Assembly: GCA_963839925.1 (NCBI GenBank)
Contig: CAWIWV010000001.1
Location: 1 to 64,000, forward strand
Reading direction: 5' to 3'
Source: Bog-756 sp963839925
GTDB lineage: Bacteria > Actinomycetota > Acidimicrobiia > Acidimicrobiales > RAAP-2
Length of the DNA: 64,000 nucleotides
Made by a program: the position numbers and the translations under genes. The notes under the pieces are model-generated. The model saw only the letters and a program-made list of their open reading frames with translations, ran no database searches and was not told where the DNA came from. Positions within the stretch are counted from its first letter, which is position 1; the number at the start of each line of letters is the position of its first letter. This document shows positions 45,486 through 55,957 of the stretch, piece by piece.

Positions 45486-46993
45486 GGTCCGGACCCTGCT
45501 GCGGACGCCGGCGCCGGGCCTGCGGCGGGGGTTCGCTTCCGCTTCAGGTTCTTCAGGTCGGCGGGGGTAGCGGGAAGCCATGCGCTCGCGGCATACGCGA
45601 CCACCACGGCCACGATCACGACCGGGAGGACCTCGATCCCGTCGCTGAGCAACAGGAGGGTGGGCAGCATCGTCGAGGTCAAGGGGAGCTTGAGCATCAC
45701 GGTGGCCATGGCGCCGATGCCCATTGCGATCCCGGGGATGAGCGACATCCCGGGAAGATGCGACGCAGCGATACCTGCGGCAGCACCGATGAACATCGCC
45801 GGAAAGACCGGACCACCTCTGAAGCCGGAGAGGGACAGGCCGTAGGCGACCGCCTTGCAGACGACCAGGAGCAAGAGGGCCCCCACACTCCAGCCGGCCG
45901 CATGCTGGACCAACCCGGGGAGCGCGGACTGCCCGGAGAACAGGACCCACGAGAAGCTGTGACCGGTGCTCTGTGCGAAGCCGATCGCCAGACCGGCGAC
46001 CGCGAGTCCGAGGAGCGGAGTGAGCACCAGCCTCCGAGGCGGGATCAGAGGGAGGATCGCGAGCCCGATCATCTTGATGCAGGTTCCGAGCACCGAGGCG
46101 ACCAATCCGAAGACGATCGCCCACAGGAAGAGCGCGATCGTCAGGTGATGAAACGGAGGGAGCCCGGTGAGGGAGAGTGAGAAGGTCCCGAAGCCGGTCA
46201 GGGAATCCAGACCGACGAAGATCAACGTCCCGATGCCGGCGGCGAGCAGTCCCGGGACGAGGAGCAGGCCGAGGACAGGCCCGCCGATGCCCGCGGCCTC
46301 CATCAAGAGGAACGCTCCGAGGAGTGGGGAGCCGAAGAGTGTGCTGATCGCAGCGAAGCTCCCGGCCGATGCCATCACGAGTGTCGCAGTCGGAGGGGCG
46401 TCGCGGGCGGCGAGTTGCACGGCGAGGGCCCCGAGTCCGCCACCGATGGCGATGAGCGGCGCCTCCGGTCCGAGGACGACGCCGAGGGAAAGTGTGGCCA
46501 ACGCTGCAATCACCACTCCCGGAAGGTCCTCCACAGCCAGCGGTGGTCCGCCCGACGTGAAACCTTCGGCCGGGATATGCCCTGCGGTCCCCGGGAGGTA
46601 GACGATGGTGGCACCGACCAGCACGCCGGCCACTGCCAACAGCGGCAGCGGCCACCAGGCCGGTGTCCCCGAGAATCCGATTCCCTCGGGCAACGAGGTG
46701 AAGGCCCACGTCTGGAGGAGGGCGACCAGCTTCAGAAAGCCGTAGGCGACGGCCGACACCGGCACGCCGATCGCCGCAGCCAGCACGAGGAGACGGAGGT
46801 AGGCCGTCGACCGGAGCATGGCCATCGGGTCCGCAGCAGCCGCTGACGGGTCGCCAGCTGCCGACTGGTCCGGTTGCGGCGACGGTTCTTCAGCCACGGT
46901 GCTCTTCACCCACGGTGCGCCGTGGTTGCTCGGGTTGTGAGGCGATGACGTCCACGCCCTCCCTCTTCCGTTCGAGTGCCTGGCAGACGACAC
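45482..46993 (-). CDS. ClC-family chloride channel / H+-Cl- antiporter
   Basis: 503 residues with the ~18-helix ClC core from about residue 58. Ion-pathway motifs: G-T-A-G-H-I-P (GSGIP region), G-P-E-A-P at 175-179 with the gating glutamate Glu177, and G-F-R-G-G-P-V-F-P-A-M-F (GxFxP region). Presence of the external gating Glu allows either channel or exchanger. No CBS domains follow. GTG 46993 is the outermost start; GTG 46909 is possible because the first ~55 residues are hydrophilic and unconserved, and a -10-like TAGTGT sits only 4 nt before 46993. Forms an operon with the potassium-channel-like gene. Confidence 0.9.
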   Translation of the reverse strand: MSSARHSNGRGRAWTSSPHNPSNHGAPWVKSTVAEEPSPQPDQSAAGDPSAAAADPMAMLRSTAYLRLLVLAAAIGVPVSAVAYGFLKLVALLQTWAFTSLPEGIGFSGTPAWWPLPLLAVAGVLVGATIVYLPGTAGHIPAEGFTSGGPPLAVEDLPGVVIAALATLSLGVVLGPEAPLIAIGGGLGALAVQLAARDAPPTATLVMASAGSFAAISTLFGSPLLGAFLLMEAAGIGGPVLGLLLVPGLLAAGIGTLIFVGLDSLTGFGTFSLSLTGLPPFHHLTIALFLWAIVFGLVASVLGTCIKMIGLAILPLIPPRRLVLTPLLGLAVAGLAIGFAQSTGHSFSWVLFSGQSALPGLVQHAAGWSVGALLLLVVCKAVAYGLSLSGFRGGPVFPAMFIGAAAGIAASHLPGMSLIPGIAMGIGAMATVMLKLPLTSTMLPTLLLLSDGIEVLPVVIVAVVVAYAASAWLPATPADLKNLKRKRTPAAGPAPASAAGSGP

Positions 46994-47119
46994 GATGACA
47001 CTAGGTGGTCATCGAGCCCCCATGGCGGGATCGGAGCCCGACCCGGTCAGCAGGTGTTCGACCCAAGTGCCCGCTGTTCTGTAAAGATCGGAAGTGTGAG
47101 GCTTCGCCTGGGGATCGTG

Positions 47120-47428
47120 ATGTGGCTTCTTTCGTGGTTCCCCTATGCAGTGATCTTCGGCCTGTCCGGCCCCTGGGTTCCCGTTGCATGGACCGCCGAA
47201 ATACTCCTCGGGATCACCGGCCTCGCCCTCGCCGGTACCGAGTTTGCGAAGGCGATCAAAGGAAGAGGATGGAAGGGCGCTGTCGCCACCGTTTGGGCGT
47301 CGCTGATACACGGTTCAAACGTTGAATCCGAATCGAACGATGAAGCAGAAACAAGTCTTGGCCCAGCAACAAGTGTTGACCCAGCAACAACTGTTGAGGC
47401 CGAAACAAGTGTTGAGGCCGCCGACTAG
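47120..47428 (+). CDS. Small two-helix membrane protein with hexapeptide-repeat tail
   Basis: About 102 residues from ATG 47120 (GGGGA upstream); GTG 47096 would add eight residues. Two hydrophobic helices (M-W-L-L-S-W-F-P-Y-A-V-I-F-G-L and T-A-E-I-L-L-G-I-T-G-L-A-L-A-G), a basic K-G-R-G-W-K-G, then an acidic tail made of four 6-residue repeats of the form E/A-T-S-V-x-P/A. Not recognised. The tail is lower in GC than its surroundings. Confidence 0.6.
   Translation: MWLLSWFPYAVIFGLSGPWVPVAWTAEILLGITGLALAGTEFAKAIKGRGWKGAVATVWASLIHGSNVESESNDEAETSLGPATSVDPATTVEAETSVEAAD
47348..47419 (+). repeat. Four tandem 18-bp repeats
   Basis: Units at 47348, 47366, 47384 and 47402, variants of GAAACAAGTGTTGAGGCC / GCAACAAGTGTTGACCCA. 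They code for the hexapeptide repeats at the end of the small membrane protein. AT-richer than the region, so probably a recent expansion. Confidence 0.9.
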
Positions 47429-47518
47429 GGCCTGCCGGAGGCGTGGTGCACCCAGGATGGCGCCACCGGCTTGCCATCAGATGTAGGGTGCACTCGTTGT
47501 CAGAGAGAAGGAGTGGGG

Positions 47519-47917
47519 ATGCTCGCCTATAACTATCCATTGCTGGACGTCTTCTGGACGATGTTGGAGTTCTTCCTCTTCTTCCTCTGGATCTGGCTTC
47601 TCATCATGGTGTTCGCCGACATCTTCCGTAGTCACGACATCGGTGGTTTCGCCAAGGCGCTGTGGGTGATCTTCGTCGTCATCCTCCCCTTCCTCGGAGT
47701 GTTCATCTATCTCATCGCTCGGGGTGGCAGCATGCACGAGCGTGCCGAGGCGATGGCGGCTGAGCAGCAGAAGCAGTTCGATGCGTACGTCAAGCAAGCA
47801 GCCGGATCATCGGGGTCGAGCAGCGCCGACGAGCTTGCCAAGCTGGCTGACCTCAAGTCCAAGGGCACGATCACCGAAGCGGAGTTCGAGGCACAGAAAG
47901 CGAAGATCCTCGGCTGA
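47519..47917 (+). CDS. PLDc_N and SHOCT domain small membrane protein
   Basis: 132 residues. Two helices (about 10-33 and 48-68), with I-G-G-F-A-K-A-L-W-V-I-F-V-V-I-L-P-F-L-G of the PLDc_N module. After a Glu/Gln-rich and Gly/Ser linker follows a SHOCT domain: D-E-L-A-K-L-A-D-L-K-S-K-G-T-I-T-E-A-E-F-E. SHOCT is a short oligomerisation module. Common in actinobacteria, function unknown. ATG 47519 has AAGGAG about 5 nt upstream. Same N-terminal module as the protein at 42659. Confidence 0.85.
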   Translation: MLAYNYPLLDVFWTMLEFFLFFLWIWLLIMVFADIFRSHDIGGFAKALWVIFVVILPFLGVFIYLIARGGSMHERAEAMAAEQQKQFDAYVKQAAGSSGSSSADELAKLADLKSKGTITEAEFEAQKAKILG

Positions 47918-47954
47918 TCGACGGAGCGGTTGTGCAAGACACGTGTGAGGAGTG

Positions 47955-49286
47955 ATGCGCACGGAAGCGGCAATGGTGGAAGGCTCCCCGCCGCAGCGGC
48001 GGCGCTGGAAGACCGTCGTCTCCTGGGTGTTGATCGTCCTGGCATGCCTGCTGGCCGTTCTGTCGGTGGTGGTGGTCTTCGTGCGTAACGAGGCGCTCAA
48101 CACCGACACCTACGTGAGCACGGTCACTCCGTTGGCATCGAACCCCGCCATCCAGGCGGCGGTGGCCAAGCGGGTGACCGACGGGCTGGTCGCGAAGGCT
48201 GATCTGCAGTCCAGGGTGGAGCAGGCCCTCCCCCGTCGCGGGAAATTTCTGACCGGCCCGATCACCGATGAGGTGGTGGGCGCGACCAACCGGATCGTCC
48301 TCCGCCTGGTCCAATCTGAGAAGTTCCAGCGGCTCTGGGTCGCCGTCAACCTGCGAGCTCACAAACAAGTGGTCGCGCTCCTGACCGGCTCGTCAGAAGG
48401 CGCCCTCCAGGCGAAGAACGGGGCGGTGACGCTCGATCTCTCGAAGGTCGTGGCCAACGCGAAGAAGACCCTCGACGAAAAGGGCATCACCGTCTTCGAC
48501 AAGGTGCACGACACCAAAGGACCAGAGCTCACGCTCTTCCAGTCCGAGGGGATCACCAAGCTGCAGGGCCTCACCCGGTTGCTCAACCGGGTCTACCTCC
48601 TCCTGCCCATCCTGACGCTGCTGGCCTTCGCCGGGGCGATCGCACTCAGCTCCAAGCGCCGCCGCGCGCTCGTGCGGTCGGCGGTAGGCCTCGCGATCTC
48701 GATGGGGTTGGTGCTGGTCATCGTGTCGCTGCTTCGGCAGAACTACCTGTCGTCGCTCGACCCGTCCCAGTCGAAGGCGGCAGCGGCCGCGGTGATCGAC
48801 ACGGTCAGCGCCTCCCTGCTCGACACGGTCCGCACCGTCTTGGTGGTGGCAGCGCTGATCGCCATCATCGGGGTAGCGGTCGGAAGTCGTCCGTTCAGGA
48901 ACTGGTTGAGGAGCAGGCGCCTTCCGACCTGGGCGACCAGCGGGGTGGTGCCCGACTTCGTCGCAGCGCATCGCAAGGGTCTCCAGTGGGGGGTGCTCGC
49001 GATCGGACTGCTGGTGTTGGTGTTGTGGAACGAGCCAACTGCGAGAGTCGCATTCGTCGTCATTCTCATCGCGCTTGTCCTCGTCGGACTGATCGGCCTA
49101 CTCGGTGGACGGAGGTCGTCCTCGGGAGACGGTCCCAGGTGGAGCCCGCGGGGTCGCGGGGATGGTCCCGACCGCGGACCTGACGCCGGTCCGAGCCTCG
49201 CCGATGGAGCAACCGCGGTCGGCGGCGGGGAGGCGGAGGAGCAACCGGTGGCAGCGCTCGGTCCCGGAGGAGACGAAGGGGACTGA
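47955..49286 (+). CDS. Multi-pass membrane protein, unknown function
   Basis: About 443 residues. One helix near the N-terminus (about 22-44) is followed by a ~160-residue outside domain (A-L-N-T-D-T-Y-V-S-T-V-T-P-L-A-S-N-P-A-I) and then four to five more helices between 210 and 390. The tail is acidic and Gly-rich. N-T-D-x-Y-V-x-T-V-x-P-L after the first helix is a motif I associate with uncharacterised actinobacterial integral membrane proteins. GTG 47952 and ATG 47955 are both possible. 37 bp after the SHOCT gene, likely cotranscribed. Confidence 0.75.
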   Translation: MRTEAAMVEGSPPQRRRWKTVVSWVLIVLACLLAVLSVVVVFVRNEALNTDTYVSTVTPLASNPAIQAAVAKRVTDGLVAKADLQSRVEQALPRRGKFLTGPITDEVVGATNRIVLRLVQSEKFQRLWVAVNLRAHKQVVALLTGSSEGALQAKNGAVTLDLSKVVANAKKTLDEKGITVFDKVHDTKGPELTLFQSEGITKLQGLTRLLNRVYLLLPILTLLAFAGAIALSSKRRRALVRSAVGLAISMGLVLVIVSLLRQNYLSSLDPSQSKAAAAAVIDTVSASLLDTVRTVLVVAALIAIIGVAVGSRPFRNWLRSRRLPTWATSGVVPDFVAAHRKGLQWGVLAIGLLVLVLWNEPTARVAFVVILIALVLVGLIGLLGGRRSSSGDGPRWSPRGRGDGPDRGPDAGPSLADGATAVGGGEAEEQPVAALGPGGDEGD

Positions 49287-49318
49287 CCGGCGCGCCGGGT
49301 CTCGGGGGGTGCCGGGCG

Positions 49319-49324
49319 TAGGAT
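49319..49324 (+). promoter_or_regulatory. Candidate -10 box of the SDR gene
   Basis: TAGGAT, an exact match to the common actinobacterial -10. TSS would fall near 49331, giving a leader of about 45 nt. The matching -35 position is weak. Confidence 0.35.
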
Positions 49325-49375
49325 GCGGGCACCGGCCTGGATCTGCCAGCACCCGGTGGACGGACGGGAGCGCAC

Positions 49376-50146
49376 GTGAGCTTGGACGGCAAAGTGGCCA
49401 TCGTCACCGGCGGGAACACCGGAATCGGAAAGGCGGTCGTGCTCGGGTTGGCCGCCGAGCGGGCCTCGATCGTCATCGACTACGTGTCCCAACCCGACGC
49501 GACCGAGGAACTCGAACGCCAGGTGCGCGCACTCGGAGACGAGAACGTCATCGCGGTCAACGCTGACGTCTCGAAGATCGACGAGATCCAGAAGTTGATC
49601 GACGCGGCGGTGGGCAAATTCGGCAGGTTGGACATCATGGTCAACAACGCGGGCATCGAGACGAGGACGTCGATACTCGACACCACCGAAGAGGAGTACG
49701 AACGTGTCCTCGCGATCAACCTGAAGAGTGCCTTCTTCGCCACCCAGCTGGCTGCCAAGCAGATGATCGCTCAGGGAGACGGTGGACGGATCATCAACAT
49801 GACCTCGGTGCACGAGGACTGGCCGATGCCGGGCAACACCCCCTACTGCCTCTCCAAGGGCGGCATGCGCATGCTCACCCGCACCGCCGGCGTCGAGTTG
49901 GCGCCCCACAACGTGCTGGTGGTCGGGGTCGGGCCGGGTGCGGTCGAGACGCCGATCAACGCGGGCACCATGAGCGACCCCGCCGCGCTCAGCAAGCTCG
50001 ACGCAGCCATCCCCCTCGGAAGGATGGCCAAGCCGCAGGAGATCGCCGACATGGTGACCTTCCTCGCCGGCAACCGCGCCACGTACCTGACGGCGACGAC
50101 CATCTTCGCCGACGGCGGGATCATGCAGAGCAGTCCTGGCCTCTGA
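49376..50146 (+). CDS. Short-chain dehydrogenase/reductase, glucose 1-dehydrogenase-like
   Basis: 256-residue classical SDR. NAD(P) motif T-G-G-N-T-G-I-G (11-18), N-N-A-G-I-E, catalytic Ser in N-M-T-S-V-H-E and Y-x3-K in Y-C-L-S-K, and C-terminal F-A-D-G-G. T-G-x-N-T-G-I-G-K and the V-H-E segment resemble glucose 1-dehydrogenases, but substrate range in SDRs cannot be set from sequence. GTG start. Not obviously linked to its neighbours. Confidence 0.88.
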   Translation: MSLDGKVAIVTGGNTGIGKAVVLGLAAERASIVIDYVSQPDATEELERQVRALGDENVIAVNADVSKIDEIQKLIDAAVGKFGRLDIMVNNAGIETRTSILDTTEEEYERVLAINLKSAFFATQLAAKQMIAQGDGGRIINMTSVHEDWPMPGNTPYCLSKGGMRMLTRTAGVELAPHNVLVVGVGPGAVETPINAGTMSDPAALSKLDAAIPLGRMAKPQEIADMVTFLAGNRATYLTATTIFADGGIMQSSPGL

Positions 50147-50185
50147 TCGAACGGGTCGGACCGGCGAGCTGCCGCCGGCCGGCGA

Positions 50186-53100
50186 TCAGGGTACCGGCGT
50201 GGGGAGCGAGTCCTGGCGGACGTCCTCGTCGGACTGTTCTGCCAACGAGGCGATGATCGACTCCTCGGTCTCACGCTGTGCGGCAAGCATCCGCCGCTCG
50301 GCCCCCGCTGCCAGCAGCTTTCCGAGGACCGGGATCTCCCAGACCGACTCCGCCCGCAAGATGGCCATGATGACCGGCATCAGATGCTCGGCGGTGTCGA
50401 ACACGACGTAGCGGGGGAGCCACTCCGGTTCGTACTTGGCGTTGAAGCGCCACAACGACTCGATCTGGGCGAAGTTCGACAGTCGCTTGAGCAGCCATCG
50501 CTCCGCCCGTTGCATGGTGCCGTCACCCTTGTCACCCGAGAGGGTCGATCGCATGGTTGCGAAGTTGAGGCTCAGTCCCTCGTAGCCGCCTTCACGGAGG
50601 TGCTCGATCGTCGAACACAGCGCGAAGTCGAGCAGGCCGTTGGGATGCTCGCCGGGGTCGCGGCGCATGAGATCGAGCGAGTAGCCGTGGATCCCGGTCG
50701 CGGGGACGAACTGGCACATCGCTGCGGGCTTGCCGTCGGGCCCACGCACCACGGTGAGCAGCAGGCCCGCGTCGCGCGGGTCGAAGACCCGGCCGAGCAT
50801 CATCGAGAATCCCCGTTCGTGCTCGCCCTGTCGACTCAGGCTCATCAGCGCGCTCAACTCGTCGGAGAGCGCCCCATCGAGATGGGCCGGGTCGTGGAAG
50901 GAGGCCGTGTAGCCGTACTTGGCGATCCGGTTGTGGGCCTGACGAAGGCCCTTCATCTTGCCGCCCGACAGGCTGAACGACTGCACCGACACCAGGGCTT
51001 CGTCACCGAGGTAGACGTGGTGCATCCCCGAGTCGCGGTAGACGGAGAGCCATTCCTCACCGGCTCCCATCACCGAGGGCACCCAGCCGTGGCTGTCGGC
51101 GAACCTGCGGAATGCGCCCCAGACCTGTTCTCGTTCGTTTCGGGGCCCGATCGGATCGGGGGAGATGAGGCACACCCCGCCGTAGACCGCGTAGGCGACC
51201 AGGCTGTCGCGGTGGAAGAACCACTTCTTGTCTGAGCGGAGGGCGAAGTAGTCGAGCGTCGAGACTCCGTGTCTGCGGACGATGTCCCGAGCGCGGAGCT
51301 CGGCGGCGCGCCCGGAACTCAACCTGCGGTCGACCACCGGTCGGGTGAGCAGGAACAGGGTCACCGCGACCACGGTCAGCCCGATGGCCAGCAACGAGGG
51401 CGCGATGAATCGATCGGCGCGATGGGGGAGCGGCACGGTCTGGATGCCGACCAGCCGTTCGGTCACCGCCCACCACCCCCTCCAGAACGGGATCTGGGTG
51501 TGGTGCCGGTCGCCGACGTGGGTGAACAACTCGATCGTTCCGGTGGTGACAAGAGTGATGCCGAACACCGCGATGCTGAGGGTGATCAAGGCCGATCGGA
51601 GCGAAGCCTGATCAGAGGCGGCACGGAACTCTCGCCGGTTGACCACCAGAAGCGCCAGAACGGCGACTGCGAAGAGCGACTCCTCGAAATCCGCTCCGGC
51701 GATGAGGTGCAAGACGATGGTCCCCGACAACAGCGCGACCGCGACACCCCAGGTGCGCCGTTGGCCACGCAGGATGCCACGGCCGAGCGCGACCAGTGCG
51801 AGACCGGCGATCGCAAGCAGCGCTCCCGCCGCCACGCTCGCCCGCAGCGGAAGGAATTCGAGGACGAGATGAAGCCGGCCGCGCAGTGGCGGGGTGACCG
51901 CGTCCAGGAGGTCGACGATCCCCGCCAGGAGGATTGCGGCCGCCGACCACCGTCGCACCCGGCGGGTCCTCCGGTGTGCTTGACGAAGGTCGGGAGCGGG
52001 AGGCCACGAGTCGCCCACCGGGTAGGAGGCGACCAGCGCGGGGTGGAGGGCCCGTGACTCGTTGGGGGTACCGACGATCCGCTCGAGCACGCTGGGCGAG
52101 CGGAGATCGTTGCTCGCCAAGAGCAGCCGGGCGTGGAGCTCGGCGCCGGTCTCGAGCTCGACCCAACTCACCTGCTGGGCGGGCAGGAAGACCGGAGGGA
52201 GCCCGAGCGCGGCCCGGTGCTCGTCCACCACCTCGGCGGTCGCTCCCACGTTGGCGTAGAAGCCGACCCCGAGGTGGGTGAGCTCCGGCTGGTAGGTGGC
52301 AGCCGTCACCAGCCCTGCGTAGCCGCACCCGACCAGGTTCCGTCCCGCGTCGCGTGCCGCGTCGTTTGCGGCGGCGAGCGCCTGGACCTCTTGCACGCTG
52401 CCTCCGCCGAGGACCGACCACAGCCGGCGGCTCAACAGCCCGAGGACGAGTGCCAGCACCCCGAACCCGACCGCCGACACCGCGAGCGCGACGACGATCT
52501 GATCACCGAGGTCCGCCTGATGGGCGTGGAGGACGGCCCGGGCCGGCAGTCCCGACCCGAGGTGACCCATCACCCAAGGGGTGATCGCCAACCGCAACAG
52601 GGCGGCCACCACGAAGGGCACGATGAGCCACCAGGCGTATCGGCCGAGCCGGCGGTACAACGTTCGGGAGACCACGAAGCGCGAGATCGCTGTCGGATCG
52701 TTGAGCCGGTCGACGCCGGCGAGCCATGGTGCATCGAGATCCGAGCGGGCGGCGCGACCGAGCTCGATCTCGGACCCGCTACTTTGCGGCGCATAGGCGT
52801 GCTCCCCGGGCTCGACTCGGACGACTCGGGTGCCGACTGCGGTCTGCAGATGAAGGTCGACCGGGCCGGTCTGCTCGACACCTCTCGCGACGAGCGTCTC
52901 GAGGACCGCCGGGTCGCTCCCGAAGCCCGGCTCGTGGCTTCCGGCCTGGCGGAGGACGCGTCGCTCGTCGCCCTCGACGAACCGGGCCAGCGCGCCAGCC
53001 AAGGCCGGATGAGCTTCGAGTGACCGCCGCGCCTCGGCGAGCGGGGATTCCGTCTCGGTGAGATCGAAGAGATTGCCTGCGATGATCAGCATGCCCGGCC

Positions 53101-53332
53101 CATCCCAGGTGTCCAGCGCGCGGGCGAGCTCTGCGGTGACCGCCAGCGTGGTCGGCGTGGGCTCCGGGGTGAGCAGCAGATCGCTCACCACCACCACCCG
53201 GCGACCCAACGGAACGTCGACGCGGGTCACGTCCGGTTCCGTCGACGGGACAGACAGCAAGGCGTCACCGCCCGAGTCCGCCCCTCGACCGTGGAGGCCT
53301 GCCTCCTCCGACCGCTCCGTATGGGTGACCAC
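50186..53332 (-). CDS. Degenerate metallophosphoesterase domain fused to MprF/LysX-like DUF2156 protein
   Basis: 1048 residues. Residues about 44-175 look like a calcineurin-type phosphoesterase with lost ligands: V-V-S-D-L-L-L (D-x-H expected), I-I-A-G-N-L-F-D (G-D-x-x-D expected) and Q-A-G-S-H-E (G-N-H-D/E expected). Two helices (233-256, 278-301), a soluble loop (about 305-450), and about six helices (463-664) follow. The C-terminal 690-1010 is a DUF2156 GNAT-like domain with W-F-F-H-R-D-S, F-S-L-S-G-G-K-M-K-G-L-R-Q and R-R-D-P, as in the aminoacyl-phosphatidylglycerol synthases MprF/LysX. Probable role: transfer of an amino acid from aminoacyl-tRNA to a membrane lipid, lowering negative surface charge. 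GTG start with a TACGAT box 9 nt upstream. Confidence 0.78.
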   Translation of the reverse strand: MVTHTERSEEAGLHGRGADSGGDALLSVPSTEPDVTRVDVPLGRRVVVVSDLLLTPEPTPTTLAVTAELARALDTWDGPGMLIIAGNLFDLTETESPLAEARRSLEAHPALAGALARFVEGDERRVLRQAGSHEPGFGSDPAVLETLVARGVEQTGPVDLHLQTAVGTRVVRVEPGEHAYAPQSSGSEIELGRAARSDLDAPWLAGVDRLNDPTAISRFVVSRTLYRRLGRYAWWLIVPFVVAALLRLAITPWVMGHLGSGLPARAVLHAHQADLGDQIVVALAVSAVGFGVLALVLGLLSRRLWSVLGGGSVQEVQALAAANDAARDAGRNLVGCGYAGLVTAATYQPELTHLGVGFYANVGATAEVVDEHRAALGLPPVFLPAQQVSWVELETGAELHARLLLASNDLRSPSVLERIVGTPNESRALHPALVASYPVGDSWPPAPDLRQAHRRTRRVRRWSAAAILLAGIVDLLDAVTPPLRGRLHLVLEFLPLRASVAAGALLAIAGLALVALGRGILRGQRRTWGVAVALLSGTIVLHLIAGADFEESLFAVAVLALLVVNRREFRAASDQASLRSALITLSIAVFGITLVTTGTIELFTHVGDRHHTQIPFWRGWWAVTERLVGIQTVPLPHRADRFIAPSLLAIGLTVVAVTLFLLTRPVVDRRLSSGRAAELRARDIVRRHGVSTLDYFALRSDKKWFFHRDSLVAYAVYGGVCLISPDPIGPRNEREQVWGAFRRFADSHGWVPSVMGAGEEWLSVYRDSGMHHVYLGDEALVSVQSFSLSGGKMKGLRQAHNRIAKYGYTASFHDPAHLDGALSDELSALMSLSRQGEHERGFSMMLGRVFDPRDAGLLLTVVRGPDGKPAAMCQFVPATGIHGYSLDLMRRDPGEHPNGLLDFALCSTIEHLREGGYEGLSLNFATMRSTLSGDKGDGTMQRAERWLLKRLSNFAQIESLWRFNAKYEPEWLPRYVVFDTAEHLMPVIMAILRAESVWEIPVLGKLLAAGAERRMLAAQRETEESIIASLAEQSDEDVRQDSLPTPVP

Positions 53333-53341
53333 GACCCCTCC

Positions 53342-53347
53342 ATCGTA
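53342..53347 (-). promoter_or_regulatory. Candidate -10 box of the MprF-like gene
   Basis: On the minus strand TACGAT is followed by GGAGGGGTC and then the GTG start, so it sits 9 nt upstream. The same hexamer precedes rex. GGAGGGG could also serve as ribosome-binding site if transcription starts further upstream. Confidence 0.35.
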
Positions 53348-53410
53348 GAGCCCGGCCGGAACTAAGCTGCGTCAGCTCTGCGAAATCAGCACGGTGAGGA
53401 GTGGGGAGCG

Positions 53411-55459
<2,049 letters not shown>

Positions 55460-55463
<4 letters not shown>

Positions 55464-55957
55464 CGCCGTTCCCGAGCCCACCGAACTGGGCCTGGCACGG
55501 TGCGCCTCTCGAAACGCCTAGGGAGGCAGTGGTGTTCGACGTGGACGGCGTGCTGTCCGACGCGGTCGGCCGCCAGCACTTCATCGAGCGGGGACGTCGT
55601 GACTGGGAGTCCTTCTTCAACGCGTGCGGGGACGATCCGATCATCGCCGAGTTGGTCCGTGTGCTCGAGCTGCTCGACCAACGCCTGCAGGTGATCCTGC
55701 TCACCGGGCGGCCGATGCGGGTCCAGCCGCAGACGCTCGCCTGGCTGGAGCGCTACGGGCTCCGGTGGGATCTGCTGGTCATGCGAGCGCGTGGCGACTA
55801 CTCGCAGGTGACCTGGTTCAAGCGCGACAGTGTCGAGGAGTTGCGCGCCTTCGGGTTCGACCTCCGACTTGCCTTCGAGGACGACCCGAACAACTTCGCG
55901 ATGTTCCACGCCGAAGGCATCCCGTGCGTCTACATCCACTCGGGCTACTACGACTGA
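55460..55957 (+). CDS. HAD-family phosphatase, PNKP/T4-type 3'-phosphatase-like
   Basis: 165 residues. HAD motifs in order: V-V-F-D-V-D-G-V-L-S-D (I), L-L-T-G-R (II), a Lys in W-F-K-R-D (III) and A-F-E-D-D-P-N-N (IV). The compact cap and these spacings resemble the 3'-phosphatase domain of T4-type polynucleotide kinases, but a small-metabolite phosphatase is equally possible. GTG start overlaps the acs stop. Convergent with lnt, 10-bp overlap. Confidence 0.8.
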
